Below are positions 51,289 to 61,007 of a stretch of DNA of 64,000 nucleotides, one piece after another. Numbering within the stretch: position 1 is the stretch's first letter; each line of letters starts with the position of its first letter. Source of the stretch: Aliidiomarina sedimenti (lineage in GTDB: Bacteria; Pseudomonadota; Gammaproteobacteria; Enterobacterales; Alteromonadaceae); NCBI RefSeq assembly GCF_003986955.1, contig NZ_PIPN01000003.1, forward strand, positions 1 through 64,000, read 5' to 3'. The notes below the pieces were generated by a model. That model did no database searches and had not been told where the DNA came from. It worked only from the letters and a program-made list of their open reading frames with translations. The translations under genes were made by a program, and so were the position numbers.

Positions 51289-52344
51289 ATGCGAATAACT
51301 GATCAACAGATGCAGCAACGCTATTATCAGGCCTTGCTTGATAAAGACCCGTCCTACGTAGGGATTTTCTATGCCGGTGTGAAAACGACCTCGGTGTTTT
51401 GCATTGCCAGTTGTCGTGCGCGCAAACCTAAGCCGGAAAACGTCGAGTTTTTCACTCATTATAAAGATGCACTGGACCACGGTTACCGGCCGTGCAAGAT
51501 ATGCCGGCCCACCGAGAATGCCTGCCAGGCACCGCCGGCTGTAGCACAGGCAATCGACATGGTGCGCAATGCTGAGAAAACCAAAGTGACCGACGAGCAA
51601 TTGCGGCAACGGGGAATAGGCCCGGAAACGGTGCGACGATGGTTTAAAAAGCACTATGGAATGACGTTCCAGACGTTTCAGCGAATGTACCGGATTAATC
51701 AGGCGTTGGAAGAGTTAAAGCATGGCCGGGCAGTAATAGACAGCGCTTATGAGACGGGCTATCAGTCGCTGAGTGGGTTCGGTTATACCTATAAAAAACT
51801 GGTCGGGCAGAAACCCTCGGTGAGCGCAGAGACGCAACCCATTTTACTTGACCGGCTTACAACACCACTCGGACCCATGTTGTTGGGGGCGACTGAGAAG
51901 GGGGTTTGTTTGCTCGAATTTGTTGACCGACGGATGCTGGAAACCGAATTCAGAGATCTGCAGCGGCTATTAAAAGCCCCCGTTATGTTGGGTGAGAATG
52001 ACCATATCCGGCAAGCCAAAACTGAACTTGAGGAGTATTTTGCTGGTGTACGGCGCGAGTTCTCGATAGCGCTGGATATGCCCGGAACCGATTTCCAGCA
52101 GCAGGTGTGGCAAGGCCTGCAAACGATCCCCTACGCTCAGACCCGCAGCTACAAGGCACAGGCGGACTATCTGGGGCGACCCACTGCGGTGCGCGCGGTA
52201 GCCAATGCCAATGGCTATAACCGGGTCGCTATTGTGGTGCCCTGCCACCGGGTAATTGGCAGCAATGGCAACTTAACCGGTTATGGCGGTGGGCTCGAAC
52301 GCAAGCGCTGGCTACTTGAGCATGAACGTAACCAGGTTAACTGA
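51289..52344 (+). CDS. ada: Ada: methylphosphotriester / O6-methylguanine DNA methyltransferase and regulator
   Basis: 351 residues. N-terminal Ada zinc domain with the four Cys in TSVFCIASCRARKP and YRPCKICRP. An AraC-type HTH lies at about residues 85-175 (RGIGPETVRRWFKKHYGMTF; SAYETGYQSLSGFGYTYKKL). The C-terminal methyltransferase has the acceptor Cys in VVPCHRVIGSNGNL. It repairs alkylated DNA and, once methylated, activates the adaptive response. Full length and intact. Confidence 0.95.
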   Translation: MRITDQQMQQRYYQALLDKDPSYVGIFYAGVKTTSVFCIASCRARKPKPENVEFFTHYKDALDHGYRPCKICRPTENACQAPPAVAQAIDMVRNAEKTKVTDEQLRQRGIGPETVRRWFKKHYGMTFQTFQRMYRINQALEELKHGRAVIDSAYETGYQSLSGFGYTYKKLVGQKPSVSAETQPILLDRLTTPLGPMLLGATEKGVCLLEFVDRRMLETEFRDLQRLLKAPVMLGENDHIRQAKTELEEYFAGVRREFSIALDMPGTDFQQQVWQGLQTIPYAQTRSYKAQADYLGRPTAVRAVANANGYNRVAIVVPCHRVIGSNGNLTGYGGGLERKRWLLEHERNQVN

Positions 52345-52485
52345 CAGAGAATGGTTGTGAATGGTTATTCATTAAAGCGCAAAAATTATTCAGTTAAATT
52401 GTCATAATCCGGCGCTAATGTACTTCTCCGCAAGGTGCTCAGTTGCTCTGAGTGCTTATAACAAACACAATTTTGCGGGGTTGTC

Positions 52486-55293
52486 ATGGGTGTATCCAAG
52501 GTTTGTATTAGTTCTGGTCGTGCGGCACGTTCGCCGTTAGCTATTTGTATTCAGGTTGCACTTGCGACCGGTCTGTATGCGGGAATGAGCTCTGCACTGG
52601 CACAGGACGAGGCGGCGGAAACCGAAGAGAATATTGAAGTAATTTCGGTGACCGCCAGCTACAGCCGTAGCCTGGAGCAGGCAAATGATCTGAAGCGTTA
52701 TAACACCGGTTTTTCTGACTCAGTGGTCGCGACTGATATTGCTGACTTCCCGGAACAGAACCTGGCCGAAGCACTGCAACGGATCCCCGGGGTTACCATT
52801 GAGCGTGACAAAGGCCTCGGAACCCGGGTTAATGTGCGCGGCCTGCCCACAGAATTTACTCATGTCTCGATTAACGGCCTGGCCACAGCGTCAGGTAGCG
52901 GTGGTCGTGATGTTGAATTTGATATTTTCGCCTCTGAAATTATTCAGCAGGTCACTATTCAGAAATCACCAACAGCAGCGGACGAAGAGGGCGGAATCGC
53001 GGGCTCAGTAATGATTTCCACCGCGCGTCCGTTTGACTATTCAGAGTCACGCTTTATTGCCAGTGCGGAAGCTGCTCATAATTCGATGTCCGGTGAAGTA
53101 GACCCGCGGGTTTCGTTCCTGGCCAGCACGACATCGGGTCCCTGGGGTGGGTTGGCATCGTTGTCGTATGCAACCCGGACCAACCGGACGGACTCCAATT
53201 CAGGGGTCGACTTCCGCCCGCTGGAACGCTTTGCCGCACGCACCGGCAGTGCAGAACGTGACGCCCAGGGGCAGCAGGCGGTTGACGTGGTAGAGCGTGA
53301 TACAGGACGCGTCATTGATGACCGCTTTGACAGTGAGGAAACCTCGCGGGTGGTCTTCCTGAATAAGGCGGGCGACCGTGTTTATTTAAATGATCAGGAG
53401 AAATGGGGCGCGACTGCGGCGCTACAGTACCGCCCGTCAGACAGTTTTAGTCTGACCCTGGACGCCATGCTCGGTGGCTATAACACCACGGAAGATGAGT
53501 ACGATGCGGCAGCTTATTCGGCGTCGAGTATCAGTACCCTGGAGCAGATCCATGACTACGATGACACCACCTTGGCTGATTACGGCATTATGGTGTTGAC
53601 GGATGCGTCTTATACGGCGACCCAGCATGAGTTTTTAAGTAAAGAAACCGTCGGTGATACCGATTTTTCTCAGTTGAGTTTATCGCTCGACTGGCAGCAG
53701 GGTCCCTGGAGTGTAACGGGCCTGGTGGGTTATTCAGGCGCCAGTAAACTAGAAGACTTCGCCAACCTCAAACATGTGGCGTTTGCGCCTTCACGCACAC
53801 GTTATACCGAACGCGGCGGTGAAACCATTCCCAGCCAAAGCGGTGCCGGATTCGATATGTATCAGGACGTTGAGCAGTACGTATTTGAATCGTATCAGGT
53901 GAACCTGGAAGAGGTTGAAGATGATAAGTACGCGGCACAACTGGATATTACCCGTGACATGCGGCTGGACTGGCTACCTGCATTAATGGATATCCGCTTT
54001 GGTGTGCGTTATACCGATAAATCGAAGCAGCGTAATTTTGGTGACACCCTGGTGGGTGGCCCTGCAGCAGGGGATGCATCCTGGAGCAATACGCGGTTGT
54101 TGACTGAAAGCGAGCTTGAGTATGTGACGGATATTGTCCCTGGTGGCGGGTATCGGCCCAACGACATCAACTGGATGCAACCGTCCAATGCGTACGCGCG
54201 TGACACCTTCCGCTACCCGGGGTTTGCGGTGGACTTTGAGCCAGGTGAGTTCTATCGCGTGGACGAAGAGGTATTGGCTGGCTACCTGATGGCCAATTTC
54301 AGTTTTGATGTGGGCCGTGTGCCTGTGGCTTTAAATACTGGCGTTCGTGCTGTGGATACGTCGGTTAATTCCTTTGGCTTTCACCAGGTTCAGAATCCTG
54401 ATGGTTCGACCGGTTATACCGAATCACCGGTGTCGAGCGATGGAAGCTACCGTGACTTCCTGCCCAGCCTCAACCTGACGGCACAGTTGACTGACCAGGT
54501 GGTGTTGCGCGGAGCGGCGTCACGCACCCTGATGCGTCCTGCGCTGACTGACATTGCCTACCGGCGCAGCGTCAGCTGGAACGAATTCCGTTTCAGTGAC
54601 GGCAATCCGGACCTTGAGCCGACCTATGCAGACCAATGGGATCTGGGCCTCGAATGGTACCTTGATAATGGCGGTTTGTTTGCCGCGACCTATTTTGAAA
54701 AACGCATTGAGGGCGTGGTACGCCAGGAGCTGACAGGCATCGTGGAAGACGTTGAGAAGCTGAATGCCAACGGCACCCTGGACGGTTATTACGACTTTGA
54801 TGTCTATCAGCCGATTAACGCGGATGGCTCTTACAGTATTTCCGGCCTCGAATTGATTGCGCATTTGCCATTCGACGCGATTCACCCGGCGCTTGAAGGA
54901 TTCGGTATTAACAGCAACTACACGATGCTGGATAATTCATTAACAGGGGCATCAACGTTGAACATTCCGACCCCACCGGAAGGCTTAGCGGACAAAGTGT
55001 ATAACGCCACCTTGTACTTTGAGAATGACCGCTTCGATGCACGGGTTTCGTACAACTACAAAGATGACTACGTGGAAGTGATCGAACGTAATATGTATCC
55101 GGTCTACCGCGAAGGCTATGGTCAGGTCGATATAGCGCTGGGCTACCAGTTGAGTGACCGGGTCAGACTGACGCTTAAAGGCATTAATATGAGCGATGAA
55201 GCGACCCGCGGTTACACCATCGACCCTCGCTTCCCGGTTATGAATGAGTTCTCAGGGCGTCGTATCAGCCTGGGTATCCGGGCAGATATTTGA
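52486..55293 (+). CDS. Large TonB-dependent receptor
   Basis: 935 residues. Signal peptide ends SSALAQ. TonB-box-like IEVISVTAS. The plug, IADFPEQNLAEALQRIPGVT then IERDKGLGTRVNVRGLPTEF, FDIFASEIIQQVTIQKSPTA and DEEGGIAGSVMISTARPFD, matches the long Xanthomonas/Caulobacter-type receptors (TIGR01782) that import large or sugar-like ligands. It ends ISLGIRADI. The stop overlaps the start of a secreted metallophosphoesterase (TGATG), which suggests a phosphorylated ligand (inference). Confidence 0.92.
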   Translation: MGVSKVCISSGRAARSPLAICIQVALATGLYAGMSSALAQDEAAETEENIEVISVTASYSRSLEQANDLKRYNTGFSDSVVATDIADFPEQNLAEALQRIPGVTIERDKGLGTRVNVRGLPTEFTHVSINGLATASGSGGRDVEFDIFASEIIQQVTIQKSPTAADEEGGIAGSVMISTARPFDYSESRFIASAEAAHNSMSGEVDPRVSFLASTTSGPWGGLASLSYATRTNRTDSNSGVDFRPLERFAARTGSAERDAQGQQAVDVVERDTGRVIDDRFDSEETSRVVFLNKAGDRVYLNDQEKWGATAALQYRPSDSFSLTLDAMLGGYNTTEDEYDAAAYSASSISTLEQIHDYDDTTLADYGIMVLTDASYTATQHEFLSKETVGDTDFSQLSLSLDWQQGPWSVTGLVGYSGASKLEDFANLKHVAFAPSRTRYTERGGETIPSQSGAGFDMYQDVEQYVFESYQVNLEEVEDDKYAAQLDITRDMRLDWLPALMDIRFGVRYTDKSKQRNFGDTLVGGPAAGDASWSNTRLLTESELEYVTDIVPGGGYRPNDINWMQPSNAYARDTFRYPGFAVDFEPGEFYRVDEEVLAGYLMANFSFDVGRVPVALNTGVRAVDTSVNSFGFHQVQNPDGSTGYTESPVSSDGSYRDFLPSLNLTAQLTDQVVLRGAASRTLMRPALTDIAYRRSVSWNEFRFSDGNPDLEPTYADQWDLGLEWYLDNGGLFAATYFEKRIEGVVRQELTGIVEDVEKLNANGTLDGYYDFDVYQPINADGSYSISGLELIAHLPFDAIHPALEGFGINSNYTMLDNSLTGASTLNIPTPPEGLADKVYNATLYFENDRFDARVSYNYKDDYVEVIERNMYPVYREGYGQVDIALGYQLSDRVRLTLKGINMSDEATRGYTIDPRFPVMNEFSGRRISLGIRADI

Positions 55294-57200
55294 TGGCGTT
55301 GAGCAAACTCGGCAAGGCGGTGAGCGGACTGATCCTACTCGCCGCCTGTGGCCACAGCCTTGCGCTTGATAGCAGTCAGGAACCTGCGCTTACCGGCACC
55401 CGGATAGCGTTTTTGCCGGATGTTCATTTCCATGATGTGTATGCAAGCTTTAGCGATGGTGCTTTCGCCGGGATTGGCGAAACTGCCCATCAGCCGCGGG
55501 CTGTATTGCGTACCATGCAGGCGCAGCTCCACTCTACCCGTCTGTTCAATGAAAACTACTTTGCGCTGCATGCAGCGTTAGATGAACTGACAGCGCAAGG
55601 GGTAGAGCTGGTTATTTTGCCCGGTGACTTTAGTGACGACGGTCAGCCGTTGCATTTGCGTGGTCTGCAGCGATTGCTGCAGCGCTACGAGCAAGAGCAT
55701 GGCATGCGGTTCTTTGTGATTACTGGCAACCATGACCCGGTTCGACCTTATGACTTAGCGTCAGGAAAGCCGGATTTTCTCGGACCTGATGGGGCGCCGC
55801 TCGCTATATACAGCCATCAGCACGAGCAGTGTCAGCAGTCAGCCTCGTCGGATGTTATTTGCAGCGATGAACTGACCGAGCTTGGCTATGCGGGAATTTT
55901 TGATTACATGGGTGGGTTCGGTTTGCAGCCGCAGACTGAAGATATTTATTGGGAAACGCCTTACTCCGGCTACTCCTATGCAGAATACAATTTGCGTGAG
56001 GCGCAGCAGGCGTCGTCGTTAACGCAGCGACACTACCGCATATGCCGTGAAGGTGCGCCAAGCCAAACGGAAGACGAAAACTCGCTGACCAATTGCACCT
56101 CGGTGAGTGATGCTTCTTATCTGGTTGAGCCGGTTGAAGGGCTTTGGTTACTTGCGATAGACGCCAATATATACCAGCCAGTGGCAGACCAGCGTGAACA
56201 GCTGAACCGGGCTGAGGATTTCTTAGGCGCTGGCAATGCGGGTTACAACATGCTGTTGACTCATAAACCACAGGTAGTGGAGTGGATAGCAGAGGTGGTG
56301 CTGAGGGCGCGGGAACAGGGCAAGCAGCTGATCGCCTTTAGCCACTATCCAATGGCAGAGTTCTACAGTGGGATGTCACCCCATATTCGTCAGCTGTTTG
56401 GTTCACAAAGCTTCCAGATGGCGCGTGAACCAGCCCGCAACGTTAGTCAGGTGCTGGCTGATACCGGCCTGCAACTGCATGTCGCCGGACATATGCACTT
56501 TAATCATACCAGTGTGGTCGAGGGCCATGACGGACAGCGGCTGGTAAATATCCAGGCCCCGTCTATCGCCGGTTATCAGCCTGCCTATAAGTTACTGACT
56601 CTGCACGGGCCGAATCGGGTTGAAGTTAGTACACCTGTGTTGTCAGAGGTGCGTGGCTTTGACCGGTTCTTCGGCCTGTATCAGCGCGAACATGCGTATA
56701 TGACCGCGCAGCAGGGCAATGAGGCGATGTGGCAGAAAGAGGTGCTGCAGAGTGGCAGTTATGCTGAATTTACCGAATGGCATTTGCACGAACTGGCTCG
56801 GCAGCGCTTTTTGCCAAACGAGTGGCCTCAGCCCTTGCGGGAAAGAATTCTGCAGGCCAATGGTGCTGAGTTAGTCAGGATGCTGCGACAAGACGATGTA
56901 AGCGACGACTCTGTTGATATCGATATGGAGCCGTTTGAAAGCTGGCAGGGGCTCGATTTAGCCATTGATTTCTATCGCTTACGCAATGCAGGAACACTGG
57001 GATTGCAGGATATCCCCGCAGCGCGGCTCCGCCAATACAGCCAGCTTCAGCAACTGGCGGCGACGACAGATTCAGAACTCGGCCAGCAACTGGCGCAGCT
57101 GCTGGTAATTTTTGACGGGTTCAGGGATGGCTTAATCAGCGATCACTTTTTTATTGATACCGCCCAAGGGCGGGTCTACCCCGCCGCGGAGACTGATTAA
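55293..57200 (+). CDS. Secreted calcineurin-like metallophosphoesterase
   Basis: 635 residues from ATG 55293. Hydrophobic leader LGKAVSGLILLAACGHSLAL (Sec signal; LAAC could be a lipobox). Metal blocks: RIAFLPDVHFHD, VILPGDFSDDG, FFVITGNHDPVRP, LIAFSHYPMAEFYSG and LHVAGHMHFNHTSV, giving the full calcineurin set D, H, D, N, H, H, H. A further 240-residue C-terminal helical domain is unrecognised. Co-translated with the TonB receptor upstream, it probably dephosphorylates a ligand at the cell surface or in the periplasm. Confidence 0.88.
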   Translation: MALSKLGKAVSGLILLAACGHSLALDSSQEPALTGTRIAFLPDVHFHDVYASFSDGAFAGIGETAHQPRAVLRTMQAQLHSTRLFNENYFALHAALDELTAQGVELVILPGDFSDDGQPLHLRGLQRLLQRYEQEHGMRFFVITGNHDPVRPYDLASGKPDFLGPDGAPLAIYSHQHEQCQQSASSDVICSDELTELGYAGIFDYMGGFGLQPQTEDIYWETPYSGYSYAEYNLREAQQASSLTQRHYRICREGAPSQTEDENSLTNCTSVSDASYLVEPVEGLWLLAIDANIYQPVADQREQLNRAEDFLGAGNAGYNMLLTHKPQVVEWIAEVVLRAREQGKQLIAFSHYPMAEFYSGMSPHIRQLFGSQSFQMAREPARNVSQVLADTGLQLHVAGHMHFNHTSVVEGHDGQRLVNIQAPSIAGYQPAYKLLTLHGPNRVEVSTPVLSEVRGFDRFFGLYQREHAYMTAQQGNEAMWQKEVLQSGSYAEFTEWHLHELARQRFLPNEWPQPLRERILQANGAELVRMLRQDDVSDDSVDIDMEPFESWQGLDLAIDFYRLRNAGTLGLQDIPAARLRQYSQLQQLAATTDSELGQQLAQLLVIFDGFRDGLISDHFFIDTAQGRVYPAAETD

Positions 57201-57320
57201 CGCGGCTTTAACCGACGTCTCAACGAAATACTCGCGAGCTACGGTGGCGCGCCGATGTTCTTCTATATTCTACATCTCTTCGTTCTGCTGTTACTGTATA
57301 CGTTAGCGGTCAGTGTTTGA
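57201..57320 (+). pseudogene. Remnant of a multi-TM acyltransferase-like (DUF1624 type) gene
   Basis: Directly after the phosphoesterase stop, an open stretch without a start reads RLNEILASYGGAPMFFYILH then LFVLLLLYTLAVSV and stops at 57320. The pattern GxxPMFFYxLHL is that of the last membrane helices of DUF1624/heparan-acetyltransferase-like proteins. Only the C-terminal 39 residues remain. The following 57321-57604 has no gene I can support; it contains a GTTAACAACAAGTTAAC inverted repeat near 57545-57561. Confidence 0.5.
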
Positions 57321-57604
57321 GGTACAAATCACGGGCTTTTAATCGCTATAAACGTAAAAGTAGACGGCCTGGATAAAATATCTGTAACTTGTTGCTGACG
57401 CGGGACTGGCAGAGTTTGAACCTTAGCTTAAGATTTTAAGGTGCGAGGTCGATAGATAGCTGCACAGTAAAGTCGGCGGCTAATCCGCGCTGTGGTTTTA
57501 CCGAAGTGTGGAAATTATCGAAATTATCAGACGCTTCCGGTAGAGTTAACAACAAGTTAACTTAGATGCGAAGTCTGGGTGTGGCAACGAGGAGTTGGAT
57601 AGGG

Positions 57605-57985
57605 ATGATGCTAAGAGGATTCTTGGTTCTTATATTGCTGGGAGTCAGCTTACCTTCAATGGCCCAGACATGGGTTTCACGTGATTATGTGGTTGAGTTA
57701 GAGCGTCAATGCATTGAAGGGGATGTTGCCTGTGATGCGTACGAAGTGGTCTTCACCGATAAAAAACGAGGGACGCGAAGCACCATGTATGGTCGCACCT
57801 TGCATACCGTGTGTGCTCGGCCGGGCGCACGATGCGGTTTAATGGGCTATCAATTTTCCGATGCTGAACTTCGTTACCGTCTGTACGAAAACGGAACTCT
57901 GGAAATCTACGACCGTGGTAACCGAATGTTAGAAACCGAACGTGGGGACTGGCATAGCAGACCGCCCAGAGTGCGACGGTTGTAG
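57605..57985 (+). CDS. Small secreted protein
   Basis: 126 residues from ATG 57605 (GGAG ten bases upstream); the frame opens at 57566. MMLRGFLVLILLGVSLPSMA is a signal peptide. The mature part has four Cys in two pairs (RQCIEGDVACDAYEVVF; HTVCARPGARCGLMGYQF) and a basic C-terminus. Not recognised. A terminator follows. Confidence 0.68.
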   Translation: MMLRGFLVLILLGVSLPSMAQTWVSRDYVVELERQCIEGDVACDAYEVVFTDKKRGTRSTMYGRTLHTVCARPGARCGLMGYQFSDAELRYRLYENGTLEIYDRGNRMLETERGDWHSRPPRVRRL

Positions 57986-58023
57986 AAGCCTGATGGATTG
58001 ACAACCTTGTTATAGTATTACAA

Positions 58024-58049
58024 CTAAGAGGCGCTGCGGCGCCTCTTTT
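58024..58049 (+). terminator. Intrinsic terminator
   Basis: GAGGCGC - TGCG - GCGCCTC (58028-58045) followed by TTTT. Confidence 0.8.
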
Positions 58050-58148
58050 GGTATCATTGTGTTTATTCACATTGCCCCTCATATGGGCAGTACCCCAAAA
58101 TGGCAACATAAGCTATCTAACTGAAGTGATGATGTGGTGAAGAACGAC

Positions 58149-58730
58149 ATGCAGGTTAAAATTGCGGCGAAGACTAAACTTCCGACTCCGTTCGGTGAAT
58201 TTGAATTAATTGGCTTTGAAACTGAGTCCGGGCAGGAGCATGTCGCCCTGGCGATGGGCTCTTATACCGACGGTGCACCGGTGCTGACACGTGTTCATTC
58301 AGAATGTCTGACCGGTGATGCTCTGTTCAGTCAACGTTGCGATTGTGGCCCACAGCTGGAAGCGGCGATGCAGAAAATTGCTGACCAGGGGCGCGGTATT
58401 ATCGTGTATCTGCGTCAGGAAGGGCGTGGCATTGGCTTGATTAACAAGTTACGCGCCTATGCGGAGCAGGACAAGGGCCTGGATACCGTGGAAGCCAACG
58501 AAATTCTTGGCTTTTTGCCGGACGCCCGCGATTACAGAGTCGCCGCTGCGATGCTTGAGGCGTTGGGTGTGGCGGAGATTCGGCTGATGACGAACAACCC
58601 CGATAAAGTACAGTCGTTGACGGACGCCGGTATCAATGTGGTTGAGCGGGTTCCACATCAGGTTGCTGCGTCCCCGCACAACCAGCATTATCTGGCGACC
58701 AAAACGAAGAAATTCGGCCATTTGTTGTAA
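58149..58730 (+). CDS. ribA: GTP cyclohydrolase II
   Basis: 193 residues from ATG 58149 ([20 protein letters not shown] aligns with the E. coli start); GTG 58134 adds five residues. Zinc Cys lie in [20 protein letters not shown], and [20 protein letters not shown] is the GTP-binding catalytic stretch. It opens GTP to start riboflavin synthesis. Stand-alone RibA, not fused to RibB. No FMN riboswitch was evident in the 160-base leader. Confidence 0.95.
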   Translation: MQVKIAAKTKLPTPFGEFELIGFETESGQEHVALAMGSYTDGAPVLTRVHSECLTGDALFSQRCDCGPQLEAAMQKIADQGRGIIVYLRQEGRGIGLINKLRAYAEQDKGLDTVEANEILGFLPDARDYRVAAAMLEALGVAEIRLMTNNPDKVQSLTDAGINVVERVPHQVAASPHNQHYLATKTKKFGHLL

Positions 58731-58833
58731 TTGCTTACAATTTAGTCCTATTGCTCTTTGCAGTGCCTGCTGAAGGAGCATAAACTGGTGTCACCGACTT
58801 TTACTCAGTGACACCACGAGGACATTATAACAA

Positions 58834-60918
58834 ATGAAAAAGCTCACTTTAGTCGCCAGCAGCGTAGCACTGGCATTGGGGCTGCTTGCATGCAGTCCGG
58901 CGAATGAACCGGAAACTCCGGATCAGCCAGATCCACAAACCCAAGCCAACACTGCAGAGCCTGAATTGCATGCAGGCTTGTTTCTTGAAGATTTCGACCG
59001 CACCGCTCGCCCGCAGGACGACCTGTTTCAATATGTGAACGGTAGCTGGTATGAAAACACTGAAATCCCAAGTGATATGTCGAGCTACGGCGCATTCCGT
59101 ATTTTGCATGAAGAAAACGAGCAGCGTCTGCATACCATTATTGAAGATGCGATGGAAAAAGACGACGTCGAAGCGGGTTCAAACAATCAGAAGCTGGGCG
59201 ACTTCTATGCCAGCTTTATGGATGAAGAACGCATCGAAGAGCTTGGTATTACGCCGATTGAAGAAGAACTGGAAATGATTTCCGGCGTTAGCAACCATAG
59301 TCAGCTCGCCGCTGTTATGGCGCAGTTGCAAATGCGTGGTATCGGTGGACCGTTCAGCTTTTATGCCTGGGCCGATGCGCGTAACCCTGATTACAATACG
59401 CTGTATATGTCACAGGGTGGTTTAGGTCTGCCTGACCGCGATTACTACTTCAATGACAACGAGTCATTTGCTGAGATTCGTGAGAAGTACAAAGCATATA
59501 TTGCTGACATTCTTACTGCTGCCGGACATGACAATGCAGCCGACGCCGCAGAACGAATTTACGAACTGGAAGCACAGCTGGCTGAACACCACTGGACACG
59601 TGCCGAAAGCCGCGACGCTGAAGCAACCTATAACCCGATGAGCGCAGACGAGTTTGCTGAACTCATGGGTGATTTTGATTACTCGCTGTATGCCTCACAA
59701 GCTGAGCTGGATGTGGCTGAACAACTGGTAGTGCGGATGCCGTCTTATTTCGAAGCCTTGCCTGGTATTTTCAGTGAAACGGACCTGCAAACCTGGCAGG
59801 ACTATATGACGCTGCGTACGGTAAACCGCTTCGCTTCACGTCTGAGCAGCGAATTTGCTGACCTCAACTTTGATTTCTATCAGACCACCTTAAGCGGTGT
59901 TCCTGAGCAACAGGAGCGCTGGAAGCGCGCCGTTCAGGCGACCAACGGCGTTCTTGGAGAAGTTCTGGGCGAAGAGTATGTTGCCCGTCACTTCCCGCCG
60001 GAAGCGAAAGCACGGATGGAAGAACTGATCGACAACCTGCTGGTGGCGTTTGAAGACTCCATTAACGATTTGGCATGGATGACAGATGAAACCAAAGAGC
60101 AGGCACTTGAGAAACTGTCGACCTTCACTCCGAAGATTGGCTACCCAAGTAAATGGAAAGACTACAGTGATTTAAGCATTGCTGCAGATGACCTGATCGG
60201 CAATACCAAACGCGCTTCAGTGTGGGCCTACCGCGATATGGTTGGACGCATTGGTGAGCCGGTGGACCGTGAAGAGTGGGGTATGACACCGCAAACCGTG
60301 AACGCCTATTACAGCCCAACGGCCAATGAGATTGTCTTCCCGGCTGGTATTTTGCAGCCTCCTTTCTTCGATATGGAAGCGGATGATGCAGTCAATTACG
60401 GTGGTATCGGTGCGGTGATCGGCCACGAAATCGGCCACGGTTTTGACGACCAGGGCTCACGTTATGATGGCGGCGGCAACCTGTATAACTGGTGGACTGA
60501 CGAAGACCGCGAGCAGTTTGATAGCCGCGCGCAGGTACTTGTTGACCAGTTCAACGCGTTTGAACCGCTACCGGGTCTAAATATTAACGGTGAAGTTGCA
60601 CTGGGCGAAAACATTGGTGATTTGGTGGGCTTAACCACGGCATTCCGTGCTTATCAGGAATCGCTTGAAGGTGAAAGTTCTCCGGTACTGGAAGGTTATA
60701 CCGGCGAGCAACGCTTCTTCCTGAGCTGGGCCCAGGTCTGGAAAATGAAGATGCGGGACGACGCCATGCGCGAGCAGATTGCCCGTGGTCCGCATGCTCC
60801 ACCTAAGTACCGTGCGATGGGCGCGCCGCGCAACGTTGATGCCTTCTACGAAGCCTTTGACGTGAAAGAAGGTGACGGTATGTTTATCCCGGAAGATGAA
60901 CGTGCACGGATCTGGTAA
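58834..60918 (+). CDS. pepO: M13-family metallopeptidase (PepO/neprilysin-like), lipoprotein
   Basis: 694 residues. Leader MKKLTLVASSVALALGLLAC has the lipobox LLAC. Zinc motif IGAVIGHEIGHGFDDQGSRY (HEIGH), third ligand in VALGENIGDLVGLTTAF (ENIGD), substrate-binding NAYYSPTANEIVFPAGILQP and the C-terminal MFIPEDERARIW are hallmark neprilysin blocks. It cleaves oligopeptides in the periplasm. Full length. Confidence 0.94.
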   Translation: MKKLTLVASSVALALGLLACSPANEPETPDQPDPQTQANTAEPELHAGLFLEDFDRTARPQDDLFQYVNGSWYENTEIPSDMSSYGAFRILHEENEQRLHTIIEDAMEKDDVEAGSNNQKLGDFYASFMDEERIEELGITPIEEELEMISGVSNHSQLAAVMAQLQMRGIGGPFSFYAWADARNPDYNTLYMSQGGLGLPDRDYYFNDNESFAEIREKYKAYIADILTAAGHDNAADAAERIYELEAQLAEHHWTRAESRDAEATYNPMSADEFAELMGDFDYSLYASQAELDVAEQLVVRMPSYFEALPGIFSETDLQTWQDYMTLRTVNRFASRLSSEFADLNFDFYQTTLSGVPEQQERWKRAVQATNGVLGEVLGEEYVARHFPPEAKARMEELIDNLLVAFEDSINDLAWMTDETKEQALEKLSTFTPKIGYPSKWKDYSDLSIAADDLIGNTKRASVWAYRDMVGRIGEPVDREEWGMTPQTVNAYYSPTANEIVFPAGILQPPFFDMEADDAVNYGGIGAVIGHEIGHGFDDQGSRYDGGGNLYNWWTDEDREQFDSRAQVLVDQFNAFEPLPGLNINGEVALGENIGDLVGLTTAFRAYQESLEGESSPVLEGYTGEQRFFLSWAQVWKMKMRDDAMREQIARGPHAPPKYRAMGAPRNVDAFYEAFDVKEGDGMFIPEDERARIW

Positions 60919-60941
60919 TACCGGTTGTGATTAAATAATCA

Positions 60942-60978
60942 GGTATAAAAAAAGGGGCGCAAGCCCCTTTTTTATACC
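60942..60978 (+). terminator. Strong intrinsic terminator
   Basis: A perfect 17-bp stem: GGTATAAAAAAAGGGGC, GCAA loop, GCCCCTTTTTTTATACC. Confidence 0.92.
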
Positions 60979-61007
60979 CAAATTCAGGTCTGCTACTGAG
61001 AGACGGT

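Noticed and set aside
52345-52485. Pho box upstream of the second phosphoesterase-linked receptor
   Set aside because: A single TTGTCAT occurs, but no second half-site 11 bp away on either side.
57986-58148. FMN riboswitch before ribA
   Set aside because: The leader holds a terminator of the upstream gene but none of the conserved RFN-element blocks that I could recognise.
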